Of a DNA stretch of 64,000 nucleotides, positions 30,115-39,387 are shown one piece after another. A program made the position numbers and the translations under genes. The stretch is from Rhizobium rhizogenes (lineage in GTDB: Bacteria; Pseudomonadota; Alphaproteobacteria; Rhizobiales; Rhizobiaceae), in NCBI RefSeq assembly GCF_002005205.3, contig NZ_CP019701.2:2652501-2716500 (forward strand), given 5' to 3'. The notes under the pieces were generated by a model. It was not told where the DNA came from. It made no database searches and saw only the letters and a list, made by a program, of their open reading frames with translations. Position 1 is the stretch's first letter; each line of letters begins with the position of its first letter.

Positions 30115-31458
30115 ATGACGAAGCCCGCGATCAGTGAGGCCGAGAAGATCATTGAAGAGCTGATGCAGCTCCACCCCAAGGGGTTCGATCTTTCGCTCGA
30201 CAGAATTTCCCGTCTTCTCGAAAAACTCGGTAATCCGCAGAACAGGATGCCACCTGTTATCCACGTTGCAGGCACAAATGGTAAGGGTTCGGTGACGGCC
30301 TTTTGCCGTGCCCTGCTCGAGGCGGCAGGGCTTTCCGTTCATGTCCATACCTCGCCGCATCTGGTGAACTGGCATGAGCGATATCGTATCGGCGTCGCCG
30401 GTGATAAAGGTCGTTATGTCGAAGACGACACTTTCGCGGATGCGTTGCGCCGTATTGAAGCCGCCAATGCTGGTCAGACGATCACGGTTTTCGAAATCCT
30501 GACGGCCGCGATGTTCGTGCTTTTTGCGGAACAGCCCGCCGACGCCGCCATCGTCGAGGTTGGTCTAGGTGGACGCTTCGATGCCACCAATGTAATCAAC
30601 AATCCGGCCGTCTCCGTCATCATGCCGATTTCGCTGGATCATCAGGCCTATCTAGGTGACCGCGTGGAACTGATCGCCGCTGAAAAGGCCGGCATCATGA
30701 AAAAGGGCTCTCCCGTCGTCATAGGTCATCAGGAATATGATGCGGCGCTGGAAACGCTCGTCGCCACTGCTGAGCGGCTTGGCTGCCCCGTTTCCGTCTA
30801 TGGACAGGATTTTTCCGCCCATGAGGAATTTGGCCGCATGGTTTATCAGGATGAATTCGGCCTGACCGATGCGCCGCTGCCGCGGCTTCCCGGCCGTCAC
30901 CAGCTTGCCAATGCCGCTGCCGCGATCCGTGCCGTCAAGGCTGCCGGTTTCGAGGTGACGGAACGGATGATCGAGAGGGCCATGACCTCCGTGGAGTGGC
31001 CCGGCCGTCTTCAGCGCGTCCTGACTGGCAAAATCGCTGATATGGCGCCGAAGGGTGCAGAAATCTGGATCGATGGCGGTCATAATCCGGGTGCCGGCGA
31101 AGTCATTGCCGAGGCCATGGCGGGTTTTGAGGAAAAGACGCCACGCCCGCTGTTCATCATTGCCGGCATGATCAACACCAAGGATCCGGTGGGTTATTTC
31201 AAGGCCTTCGCCGATATCGCCGAATATGTGTTCACCGTGCCGATCGGTGGCACCGATGCGGCGATCGATCCCGTCGTGCTCGCCCACGCGGCCTTCGACG
31301 CGGGACTGGTGGCAGCCCCGACATCGTCGCTCACCCACGCCCTGGAAGAGCTGTCGCGCCGTGTCGATCCCGAAGGACCACCACCACGCATTCTCATCGG
31401 CGGATCGCTTTATCTTGCCGGAAACGCGCTCGCCCTGAACGGCACGGTTCCCCAATAA
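30115..31458 (+). CDS. folC: Folylpolyglutamate synthase / dihydrofolate synthase
   Basis: Bifunctional ligase adding glutamate to dihydropteroate and to folates. Of the 447 residues, the P-loop is HVAGTNGKGSV at about 54-64, with HTSPHLVNWHERYRI and the EVGLGGRFDATN motif typical of the Mur-ligase fold. The ATG at 30115 is chosen because GGAAG lies just upstream; an ATG at 30079 would add twelve residues that lack family similarity. It ends at a strong bidirectional terminator. Confidence 0.95.
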   Translation: MTKPAISEAEKIIEELMQLHPKGFDLSLDRISRLLEKLGNPQNRMPPVIHVAGTNGKGSVTAFCRALLEAAGLSVHVHTSPHLVNWHERYRIGVAGDKGRYVEDDTFADALRRIEAANAGQTITVFEILTAAMFVLFAEQPADAAIVEVGLGGRFDATNVINNPAVSVIMPISLDHQAYLGDRVELIAAEKAGIMKKGSPVVIGHQEYDAALETLVATAERLGCPVSVYGQDFSAHEEFGRMVYQDEFGLTDAPLPRLPGRHQLANAAAAIRAVKAAGFEVTERMIERAMTSVEWPGRLQRVLTGKIADMAPKGAEIWIDGGHNPGAGEVIAEAMAGFEEKTPRPLFIIAGMINTKDPVGYFKAFADIAEYVFTVPIGGTDAAIDPVVLAHAAFDAGLVAAPTSSLTHALEELSRRVDPEGPPPRILIGGSLYLAGNALALNGTVPQ

Positions 31459-31490
31459 AAAAGCCCGGCGTTATCGCCGGGCTTTTTCAA
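31458..31490. terminator. Bidirectional terminator between folC and trxA
   Basis: AAAAAGCCCGGCG at 31458-31470 pairs perfectly with 31475-31487 around a TTAT loop. T5 tracts occur on both strands. It closes the plus-strand trp-acc-fol run and the long minus-strand divL-trxA run. Confidence 0.92.
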
Positions 31491-31506
31491 TTCCATAAGA
31501 CAGCAC

Positions 31507-31827
31507 TTATGCAGCGCTGGAAATCCAGGCGGAAAGCGCGGTCTTGGGAGCAGCGCCAACCTTGATATCAGCCACTTCGCCGCCCTTGAACATGGCAAGC
31601 GTCGGGATGGAGCGAACGCCGAACTTGGCGGCCAGTTCCGGGTTTTCGTCGATGTTGAGCTTTGCGACCTTGACCTTGCCGGCGAGCTCGGAGGAAATTT
31701 CCTCAAGGCTCGGCGCGATCATCTTGCAAGGGCCGCACCATTCGGCCCAGAAATCCACTACGACGGGTTCGGCGGATTCGAGGACTTCGGACTGGAAGTT
31801 GGCGGCATCGACTTTTACGGTAGCCAT
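31507..31827 (-). CDS. trxA: Thioredoxin
   Basis: Small disulfide reductase. The 106 residues contain the active site EWCGPCK around 30-36, the buried Asp in VVDFWA and the cis-proline in [12 protein letters not shown]. It is the last gene of the minus-strand run, 77 bases after addA; that gap includes a good ribosome binding site (GGAGAG). Confidence 0.97.
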   Translation of the reverse strand: MATVKVDAANFQSEVLESAEPVVVDFWAEWCGPCKMIAPSLEEISSELAGKVKVAKLNIDENPELAAKFGVRSIPTLAMFKGGEVADIKVGAAPKTALSAWISSAA

Positions 31828-31904
31828 ATCTGGCTCTCCTTTCAGCTAAACTTTTCCGCTATCGATGTGATGCGGGCGCGACGGAATTTCAATGCCCCGG
31901 TATC

Positions 31905-34900
31905 TCACTTTGTCTTTATTGCGGCAAGGGCCTCCGCCATGGCATCGTCGTCAACCCGTACAAAAGCGGCATTTTCCGTATAGATCAGCGCGCAGACAAA
32001 TTCCTTGCCGGGATAGAGCGGTGCCAGAATTTCACGATAAATTGCAAGCTGCGCGACATGGGAGAAGGGGATCTCGCGTGCTTCACGTGGGGGAACGCGG
32101 TTCGTCTTGTAATCGACAAGAATGACGCGGTTGCCTTCCACTGCCAGCCGGTCGATGCGGCCGGAGACGGCATATTGCTGCCTGCCGATCGTCATCGTGC
32201 CCATGATCGATATTTCCGCACGGCTGTTGGCGGAGAAGGCCGGTTGCACCGCCGGTTCAGACAGAACCCGCAAAACCGCCTGTATCAAATGCTCGCGCTC
32301 GGCAGCGGGCCAGAAACGGGCTGCTCGCTCCGCATAACGGCGGGCTGCCTCTTCGCGCTCATTCTCCGTAAAATCCGGCAGGGCCTGCAGCATGCGATGC
32401 ACCAGCCGGCCGCGCTGCAAGGCAAGGCTGGATGCCTCCGCTTTTTCTCCGAACAACGGTGAACGCACAGCCAGATCGTCCGCGCCGTCATCGATGATGG
32501 TGCCTGCGCCGGAAGGGCTGAGCGGTCTTGGCAGAGCGGGCAGGGCCGGCAGGGGGGCGAGAAGCCCCGCCGGAAGAGCGTGGTTCTCCTCCTGCTGCGT
32601 CTCCGGCAACATTTGCGGGGTGGATGCCGGACGAGGCTCGGACTTGCGCCACACAAGCCCCTGCCACTCCTCGCCATCGGCCACGAACACCTGCGGCCGG
32701 CAATGGTCTTGATTGTCTGTAAGCGCCGCCTTGACGATGGTGTGCCAGCATTCGGGGTTTTCTTTCTGGCCGCGATAACCGCAGACGACCAGATGATCGG
32801 CGGCACGGGTCATCGCCACATAAAGCAGCCGGCGATATTCATCTTCCGCAGCCGTCTTCAGCCGTTCTTCATCCGAGCGGATGAGATGGTTGGAGAAGCC
32901 GCTGCCGGGCAGCCAGACAGGGAAAGTGTCTTCGCCAGCCTCGATGAAGCGCAGTTTCGGCACATGGCTGTGATTGAAGGCCTTCGAGCCGCCATCGACG
33001 ACAAAAACGACCGGCGCTTCCAACCCCTTGGAAGCATGCACGGTCATGATGCGCACTTCGCCGCGATCCTTGTCCTGCTCGCGCTTCACTTCCGGCGAAT
33101 CGGTCTCCAGAACGGAAAGAAAGGCCTGCAGGCCGGGCAGCCCCGTTCTTTCGTGGTCCAGTGCAAAGGACAGGAATTCATCCAGAACGTCGCTTGCTTC
33201 GTTGCCAAGCCTTCCGAGAAACTTCTTGCGTCCGTCATGCAGCGTCAGAACCGCCGCGAAGAAGTCATGCACGGTGGCTGTTTTAGAGAGCGCGATGAAG
33301 TTTTGCAGTTTGCCGGTAACGACGGAAAGGTGGCTATTTTCTTTCTGTGAAAGCATCTGCAGCCTCCACCACACGCTCTCCGTCTCGGTTCGCGCGGCGG
33401 CTATCTCGAAGACGTCATCTTCCGTCAGGTTGAAAAGCGGGCTTTTCAAGAGTGCGGCAAGCGACAGATCGTCCTCAGGCAGTACCACGAACCGGCCGAG
33501 TGCGAGGAGATCCTGCACGGCAATATGGTCTGTCAGACGAAGACGGTCGGCACCGGCAACGGGAATATTCTTGCGCCGCTTCAGTTCACGGGTTAGCGCG
33601 TTGACGAAGGCATGGCGTTTTCTCACCAGCACCAGAATGTCACCCGGCTCGACAGCCCGTTCCACGCCCTTTTCAATGATGGTTTCACGTCCGATCATGT
33701 CGGCGATGCGTGCGGCGATGCGACGCGCGACGATGGTGGCCGGCGCGCTTTCCCGCAGCGCATCGAAAGGCGCCGTCCAGTCCTCTTCGTCCTCAGTGGT
33801 TTCGGGCGCCACCATGTCCCAGACTTCCACGGTGCCGGGATGGCCGGCGCGGTTGGAGCGGTGCTCCACCGGCTCATTATCGGCGCTGAGGCCGCTGGCA
33901 TTTTGCGGGATCGAGAAGACCTGATCGACGGCGGCCAGCACATCTTCCGTGGAGCGGAAAGAAAGCGGCAGGCGGATGCGGTGAAAAGCCTGCTCCACCG
34001 AATCGACGCGCCTTTTGGTCTCGTCGCGCTCCTGCGAGAACCGTTCCGGCCGCGCTCCCTGGAAGGAGTAGATCGACTGTTTTTCATCACCCACGGCAAA
34101 CAGCGTCCGCTGCCCCATGCGAGCGCTTTCGCCGGTGAAGAAATCCGCCGCCAGCGACTGGATGATCGACCATTGCACCGGGCTCGTATCCTGTGCCTCG
34201 TCAACGAGAATATGGTCGATGCCCTGATCGAGCTTGTAATGCACCCATGCACCCGCCGTATCGCGGTTGAGCAGATTGGCGGCGCGCTCGATCAGATCCT
34301 CGAAATCGAGCTGGCTGCGCTGCTTTTTCAAATCCTCGAAATCACCGATCAGCCGTTCGGCCAGAATAAGGGCGCATTTGGTCGCCGCCAGCATCCGCAT
34401 CAGACGGTAACGGTTGCGGCAGGCAACCACATGGTCGCGCGCCAGCGTCAATGCGTCGACAAGATCAGGAGCGGATTTCTGCATGCCCTTGTTGATGACA
34501 TAGGTATCCGATTTCTTTTCGCCCTTGGCCGTCAGCAGTGCGGCCTCGATGAATTCCATCCGCCGCACCGGGTCCGACTGCCGTTTCGCTTCCCTGAGGG
34601 CGTAAGCGACATCGATGACACGCGATCCGCCGACCTCGTCTGCAAGTGTCAGATAGGTATCGAGTGCGAGCCCGGAGAGGCCGGGCAAGGGCCAGAAGGC
34701 CGCCGCTGCCGTTTCTTCGGTCTCTCCATCTGCGATCTTCATCGCCTGCCGCAGCCGGGCATCAATGCCGCCAGATTGTTTGGCGTCGAGCAGAAAACCG
34801 CGAAGGGCGCTGCGATTGGCGATGATGGCGGAGAGCAGCGATTCCAGCCCACTTTCGTCGGCGAGATCGAGCACATAGGCCAGCGACTGGGCCAGTTCCG

Positions 34901-35462
34901 CATCGCGCTCCGTCGAAACCGCCGTCAGAAGCGAACGGCGTGCTTCAGCCAGGAGGGCGGTTGCGGCGCGGTCATCGAGCACGGAAAAATGACCGGCGAC
35001 ATTGGCCTCCAGCGGAAACTGATGCAGCAGCGCCTCGCAGAAAGCGTGGATGGTCTGGATTTTCAGGCCGCCGGGCGTTTCCAGCGCCTTGGCGAACAGC
35101 CTGCGCGCTTCCGCAAGCTTGATGCGATCTGGCGCTCTTCCTTCAATGGCGGTGATACGGTCCTTAAGATCGGAATCCGGCAAAGTAGCCCATTCCGCCA
35201 GGCGGTCGAAGACACGGCTCGACATTTCCGATGCGGCAGCCTTGGTATAGGTGAGGCAGAGGATCGCGGAGGGACGGCATCCGGCCAGAAGCAGGCGGAT
35301 GACACGCTGGGTCAGCACATGGGTCTTGCCCGAGCCGGCATTGGCGGACACCCAGGCGGAGCTCGACGGATCGGAGGCAAGCCGCTGCCGCGCGCTGGTC
35401 CAGTCGATCCAGCTCTCAGGCGTGTCAGCGGCGGGGCCGGCGTCGAAGGGGTCAATCGTCAT
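31905..35462 (-). CDS. addA: Double-strand break repair helicase-nuclease AddA
   Basis: UvrD-like helicase and nuclease of the AddAB complex, the alphaproteobacterial counterpart of RecBCD, which resects broken ends for RecA. The 1185-residue protein has Walker A SANAGSGKT near residues 39-47, the LVDEAQDTSP motif II, the MTVHASKGLEAPVV helicase motif and a C-terminal PD-(D/E)xK nuclease with LVDYKTNR. The ATG at 35462 overlaps the addB 3' end by 11 bases; a longer open frame back to 35774 is inside addB and lacks family similarity. Confidence 0.95.
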   Translation of the reverse strand: MTIDPFDAGPAADTPESWIDWTSARQRLASDPSSSAWVSANAGSGKTHVLTQRVIRLLLAGCRPSAILCLTYTKAAASEMSSRVFDRLAEWATLPDSDLKDRITAIEGRAPDRIKLAEARRLFAKALETPGGLKIQTIHAFCEALLHQFPLEANVAGHFSVLDDRAATALLAEARRSLLTAVSTERDAELAQSLAYVLDLADESGLESLLSAIIANRSALRGFLLDAKQSGGIDARLRQAMKIADGETEETAAAAFWPLPGLSGLALDTYLTLADEVGGSRVIDVAYALREAKRQSDPVRRMEFIEAALLTAKGEKKSDTYVINKGMQKSAPDLVDALTLARDHVVACRNRYRLMRMLAATKCALILAERLIGDFEDLKKQRSQLDFEDLIERAANLLNRDTAGAWVHYKLDQGIDHILVDEAQDTSPVQWSIIQSLAADFFTGESARMGQRTLFAVGDEKQSIYSFQGARPERFSQERDETKRRVDSVEQAFHRIRLPLSFRSTEDVLAAVDQVFSIPQNASGLSADNEPVEHRSNRAGHPGTVEVWDMVAPETTEDEEDWTAPFDALRESAPATIVARRIAARIADMIGRETIIEKGVERAVEPGDILVLVRKRHAFVNALTRELKRRKNIPVAGADRLRLTDHIAVQDLLALGRFVVLPEDDLSLAALLKSPLFNLTEDDVFEIAAARTETESVWWRLQMLSQKENSHLSVVTGKLQNFIALSKTATVHDFFAAVLTLHDGRKKFLGRLGNEASDVLDEFLSFALDHERTGLPGLQAFLSVLETDSPEVKREQDKDRGEVRIMTVHASKGLEAPVVFVVDGGSKAFNHSHVPKLRFIEAGEDTFPVWLPGSGFSNHLIRSDEERLKTAAEDEYRRLLYVAMTRAADHLVVCGYRGQKENPECWHTIVKAALTDNQDHCRPQVFVADGEEWQGLVWRKSEPRPASTPQMLPETQQEENHALPAGLLAPLPALPALPRPLSPSGAGTIIDDGADDLAVRSPLFGEKAEASSLALQRGRLVHRMLQALPDFTENEREEAARRYAERAARFWPAAEREHLIQAVLRVLSEPAVQPAFSANSRAEISIMGTMTIGRQQYAVSGRIDRLAVEGNRVILVDYKTNRVPPREAREIPFSHVAQLAIYREILAPLYPGKEFVCALIYTENAAFVRVDDDAMAEALAAIKTK

Positions 35463-38400
35463 CGCCGTCTCCCGGTTCTGCCGTCGACCATTCCGAAACG
35501 CGGGCGAGGTGATCATATTCCCCGCCATAGGATTGCTGCTCTTCCGGCACCAGCCGTGAGGCAAAACCATTCTCGCCTTCACGCAGCGAGCGGACGAACC
35601 TGGCGAGCTGTTCGATCGATTCGGTCGCCAGTTCAATGGCTGATTTTGGTGGTCTCTTGCCGCTTCGGCTGGAATGTTCGTTATTGACCTGATCGGCAAA
35701 GAAGCGCTCGCCCGGCCGCAGACGTACATAGATAAGGTTTTCAGGCGTGGGTGACCCGGCTTCGCGGAACGCACCGCGCATCAGTGCCGCCGCTTCCAGC
35801 GCAAGCTGCGGGTCGAGTAGCGCACGCGCCTGATTGACGGATGGCGCAAGCCCGGTCTTGTAGTCGATAACATCCGCCTGACCGTTGGTTTTGATGTCGA
35901 TCCGGTCGGCAATGCCGGTCAGTCTTATGCCCGCCTCGGTGATTTCCTGTCCGGCGCGCGCTTCAAAAAAACTGTGGCGAATGGCTGGATGGCGTTCCTT
36001 CTCCCAGTCGATGAAGGCGCGGGCCACCGCTGCAAAGCGTGGCCGCCAGATGACATCCACATGCGGGGGCAGGTTCTCCGCATCGAAACACTCGTCCAGA
36101 ATGCGCTGCATCGCCTCAAGCGAAGCCGGTGTGCCGGGAATATGCCCCTCGCGGGAATAACGCTCGATAATCGTGTGATAGAGCGTGCCGCGGTCGGCGG
36201 CGTTGGGATCGCGGTTGAACGGATCGAGAGGGTCGAGCTTCAAAATGCGCCGCGCATAGATCGAATAGGGATCGCGCCGCAGCCGTCCCACTTCGCTGAA
36301 GGAATAGCGCGTCGGCTGCAGAGCGGCCGGCGGTTTCGGCGCAGGGCGCTTGGCGGCCTCCTGATCGATGCTTTCATCCATCAGGCCGGCCCAATGCCGA
36401 TAGGTCTCGCCGCGTTTCCTGAGTTCTCCGGCAAAATCCTCACCGCCCAGAGCCAGCAGCCGTTGCAGCCAGCGCGAAGCGACGGCAGGTGTGGAGCCCT
36501 GCCTGAGCGCACGGGTATAGAATATCTGTCGCGTACCATTGGCCATCTCGAAGTCATGCGCCAGCTGGCCGATACGACGTTCCGGCGGCTCCAGCCCGAT
36601 AGCGGTTTTCATGGTGCGGGACAGGAACGGATTATTCGCTGTCTGGCCCGGCCAGAGCCCTTCATTGAGACCGCCGATGACGACGGTGTCGACGCTCTGC
36701 AGCCGTGCCTCAAGCGCACCGAAGATGAAAATACGCGGATGGCGCATGGATCGCGGCTTGATCGATTCACCGGCCACCAGCGCCGCGAAAATATCGATCC
36801 ATTGCGGTCCGTCCGCATCGAGGATTTCGCCGCTTTCCATCAGTTCCGCAAAGAGGCTGGAGAGCTTGTCTCCCGCCTCACCGGACCAGAGCGTGGCTAG
36901 ATCGTTGGTATCATCCGCACAGATGGCTTCGATCACGCGACCTGTCCGCTCTGCCCAATCGGAAAGTGCCAGTTTGTCGGTGAAGGCGCGGCCGGATCGA
37001 TCCCGACGGACAAAGGCAGAGCCAAGCGGCTCGGTCGCAACGGCGATCCGCCGTGCCAGATCGCGCGCGGCTTCCGTGCTGGCCTCCGGCAGCGCCAGCC
37101 GCCAGGCGGGGGGGTGCCGGTCATCGCGCTGCGCCAGAAGCTGCGCATCGAGAACCGCTTCCAGATCGCCGATCCCCGTCTCGACCCTGCCGCCACGCAG
37201 CGCGATCAGCTCCAGCGCTTTCGCTGCCTGTGCGAAAGCATCCGCGGAGAGCCCGAAGCGGGCGAGGGGGTGTTTTAAAAGCGAAATGATCGGCACCGGG
37301 TCTCCCGGCCTGAGGATTGCCTCCAGTGCCAATTGTGTCAGCCCCGCCTGCGGTGTGGCGGAAAGCGGCGTACCAGCGGAATCGTCCGCCTCGATGCCGA
37401 AGCGCTGCAGCTCGGTTGCCACGCGCCGCGCCAGTCCGCGGTCGGGTGTTATCAATGCCGCCTGTGAAGGACGTTCCGCGCCCGGGGCCTCCAGCGCCAG
37501 CCTGAGCGCCACGGCTATGGCGGTTGCCTCCTCGCGCTCGTTGGCGGCTTCAATCAACGTGGCCGTTGCGAAAGCCGCGTTGAAAAAGCAGGGTTCCCTG
37601 TCTTCGCGCCAACGGTTCCAGTCGCTGGTGGATTTGGCCGGTGCGAGTGCGGCAGAAAACACGGCTGCGCGTTTTTCGAGATCGCTGTCGATGGCGCCGA
37701 TCTGAACCACGTCGTCGCGCAGGATACCGAGCTTCTGCAGCAGCATATAGAGCCCGTATTGCGAATGCGTGCGGCTCGAAGGATCGGTAGGATCTTCGGC
37801 AATCGCCTGCCATTGCTCCTCGGGCATGGCAAGGTCGAGCCCCGGAAGCACGACAGTGCCTTGGGGCAGGGCGGCAACGGCGGCGATAAGATCGGCTGCC
37901 GCAGGAATGGAGCCCGTCGACCCTGCGACGATGACCGGTCCCGTATCCGGCAAATTTGCAAGCCGGTTCGCCTCCGCCCGCAGGATGGCGTTGCGATGCC
38001 GGCCGGCGGACGACCGGTTGAGCTCGGCAAGACGAGCGGGCCAGAAGACGCTGGCGATCTTCAGGAAATCCGCCGTCAGCTGCCACCATTGCGCGTGGTC
38101 GCCGGTATCGAGATGCTGAAGCGCCTCCCAGTCCTTTTCTTCCGTGTCCATGGCATCGATCACCTCGCCGAGCGCACGCGCCAGCCATATGGCATCGGCC
38201 GGGCTGGCGGGAGCGACGAGCGGTGAATCCAGATGGACAGCCCGGATGGCGTCCGGCAGGCTGTTGCGCCAGGCCAGGATGAGACGTGCGAGTTCGATCA
38301 GCCGGCCGGTGTCGGAAATCGGCGGTGCGAGGTCCATGATCTCGGGATTTTCGATATCGAAAAAGCCGCTATCGTCATCCGTTTCGCCCAGTGGCCGGAT

Positions 38401-38637
38401 CAGCGGCAGAATGGCGGACCGGCCGCCGAGAAGATCGACGAATTCGGAGCGCAGCACGCGGGCCGAGCGCCGCGTCGGCACATAGATCGTCACCTTGGCC
38501 AGTGAAAGCGGATCGGCTGGATCATATCTATAGTCGGCTGTCAGTCTCCCGTCACACAGCGTTTCCGCGAGCGTTTTGAGGAACGGTGTTCCCGCGGCGA
38601 TCGTCAGGACGCGCTTTGCGTGGTGGGTGAGCGTCAT
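35452..38637 (-). CDS. addB: Double-strand break repair protein AddB (alphaproteobacterial type)
   Basis: Partner of AddA with a second nuclease domain and a structural inactivated helicase fold. The 1061 residues end in a RecB-like nuclease with VIDYKTGLAP. The N-terminal ILTIAAGTPFLKTLAETL resembles the start of alphaproteobacterial AddB. No clear Walker A is visible in the N-terminal part, as in that family branch. It overlaps murU by four bases upstream and addA by 11 bases downstream, so all are translationally coupled. Confidence 0.94.
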   Translation of the reverse strand: MTLTHHAKRVLTIAAGTPFLKTLAETLCDGRLTADYRYDPADPLSLAKVTIYVPTRRSARVLRSEFVDLLGGRSAILPLIRPLGETDDDSGFFDIENPEIMDLAPPISDTGRLIELARLILAWRNSLPDAIRAVHLDSPLVAPASPADAIWLARALGEVIDAMDTEEKDWEALQHLDTGDHAQWWQLTADFLKIASVFWPARLAELNRSSAGRHRNAILRAEANRLANLPDTGPVIVAGSTGSIPAAADLIAAVAALPQGTVVLPGLDLAMPEEQWQAIAEDPTDPSSRTHSQYGLYMLLQKLGILRDDVVQIGAIDSDLEKRAAVFSAALAPAKSTSDWNRWREDREPCFFNAAFATATLIEAANEREEATAIAVALRLALEAPGAERPSQAALITPDRGLARRVATELQRFGIEADDSAGTPLSATPQAGLTQLALEAILRPGDPVPIISLLKHPLARFGLSADAFAQAAKALELIALRGGRVETGIGDLEAVLDAQLLAQRDDRHPPAWRLALPEASTEAARDLARRIAVATEPLGSAFVRRDRSGRAFTDKLALSDWAERTGRVIEAICADDTNDLATLWSGEAGDKLSSLFAELMESGEILDADGPQWIDIFAALVAGESIKPRSMRHPRIFIFGALEARLQSVDTVVIGGLNEGLWPGQTANNPFLSRTMKTAIGLEPPERRIGQLAHDFEMANGTRQIFYTRALRQGSTPAVASRWLQRLLALGGEDFAGELRKRGETYRHWAGLMDESIDQEAAKRPAPKPPAALQPTRYSFSEVGRLRRDPYSIYARRILKLDPLDPFNRDPNAADRGTLYHTIIERYSREGHIPGTPASLEAMQRILDECFDAENLPPHVDVIWRPRFAAVARAFIDWEKERHPAIRHSFFEARAGQEITEAGIRLTGIADRIDIKTNGQADVIDYKTGLAPSVNQARALLDPQLALEAAALMRGAFREAGSPTPENLIYVRLRPGERFFADQVNNEHSSRSGKRPPKSAIELATESIEQLARFVRSLREGENGFASRLVPEEQQSYGGEYDHLARVSEWSTAEPGDGDDD

Positions 38638-39371
38638 GCAGAGCGTTTTTCCCTGATTTGCCGGATGATGTTTTCTGCGTCTTCTATGGCGTCCGGCGTG
38701 CCGACTGTGATCCAGTGGCCATCCAGCGAAAGGCCGAAAAGCCGGTCTTTTTCTATGGCGCGGTCGAAATAGATATTGAGGTTGAAGGCATCTGCCGGTG
38801 CGTCGTCAAGCAGGCGCGAATCCATGGCTATGGCGCCCGCGTAAACCACCGGCTTCGGGTCGGCATCGCGATAACGCGCCAGTTTTCCGTCTTCGAAGAG
38901 GTTGAAATCCCTCTTGCCATTATGGCCCGTGGTGCGGTCCATATCGACACAGAGCAGCGCCATATCCATGCGGGCCGGATCGAAGAATTGTGCAAGCTTG
39001 CGCAGATTACTGACGGCATTCAGCTGCTCGCCGATCCAGAAGAGATCGGCATTCATGACGAAGACCGGGCCGGGCTCCAGAAGCTTCAGGCCTTTTGCAA
39101 GGCCGCCGCCGGAATTCATCAGCTGCGTGCGTTCATCGGAGATCAGGATTTCCGCTTCGTTTCGGTGTCCGAGGTGGGCGATCATCTGCTCGGCATGATG
39201 GTGCACATTGACGACAATCTTCTCGGCCCCGGCTTCGACAAGGGCGTCGAGCGCGTAATCGATCATCGGTTTGCCGGCGATTCTGACGAGCGGCTTCGGG
39301 ATCGTATCGGTGATCGGGCGCATCCGCGTGCCAAGCCCGGCGGCCAGCACCATCGCGTTTTTGATCGTCAT
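38634..39371 (-). CDS. murU: Nucleotidyltransferase, probable MurNAc-1-phosphate uridylyltransferase MurU
   Basis: The 245-residue protein is a GT-A nucleotidyltransferase with the signature LAAGLGTRMRP near residues 8-18, KPL at 25-27, NSGGGLAKGLKLL and VMNADLFW. Next to an AmgK-like kinase it fits MurU of the recycling route that turns salvaged MurNAc into UDP-MurNAc, bypassing MurA. The function is inferred from context plus family. The ATG at 39371 is at the homology edge. The stop overlaps addB by four bases. Confidence 0.87.
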   Translation of the reverse strand: MTIKNAMVLAAGLGTRMRPITDTIPKPLVRIAGKPMIDYALDALVEAGAEKIVVNVHHHAEQMIAHLGHRNEAEILISDERTQLMNSGGGLAKGLKLLEPGPVFVMNADLFWIGEQLNAVSNLRKLAQFFDPARMDMALLCVDMDRTTGHNGKRDFNLFEDGKLARYRDADPKPVVYAGAIAMDSRLLDDAPADAFNLNIYFDRAIEKDRLFGLSLDGHWITVGTPDAIEDAENIIRQIREKRSA

Positions 39372-39387
39372 CGTGGTCAACCGTCTT

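Noticed and set aside
32079..32094. CTTCACGTGGGGGAA in addA as another parS site
   Set aside because: Only the left half matches; the right half lacks GTGAAACA. Probably coincidence in coding sequence.
33612..35687. A 691-codon plus-strand frame opposite addA
   Set aside because: Antisense shadow of a confidently identified gene; low-complexity composition and no motif.
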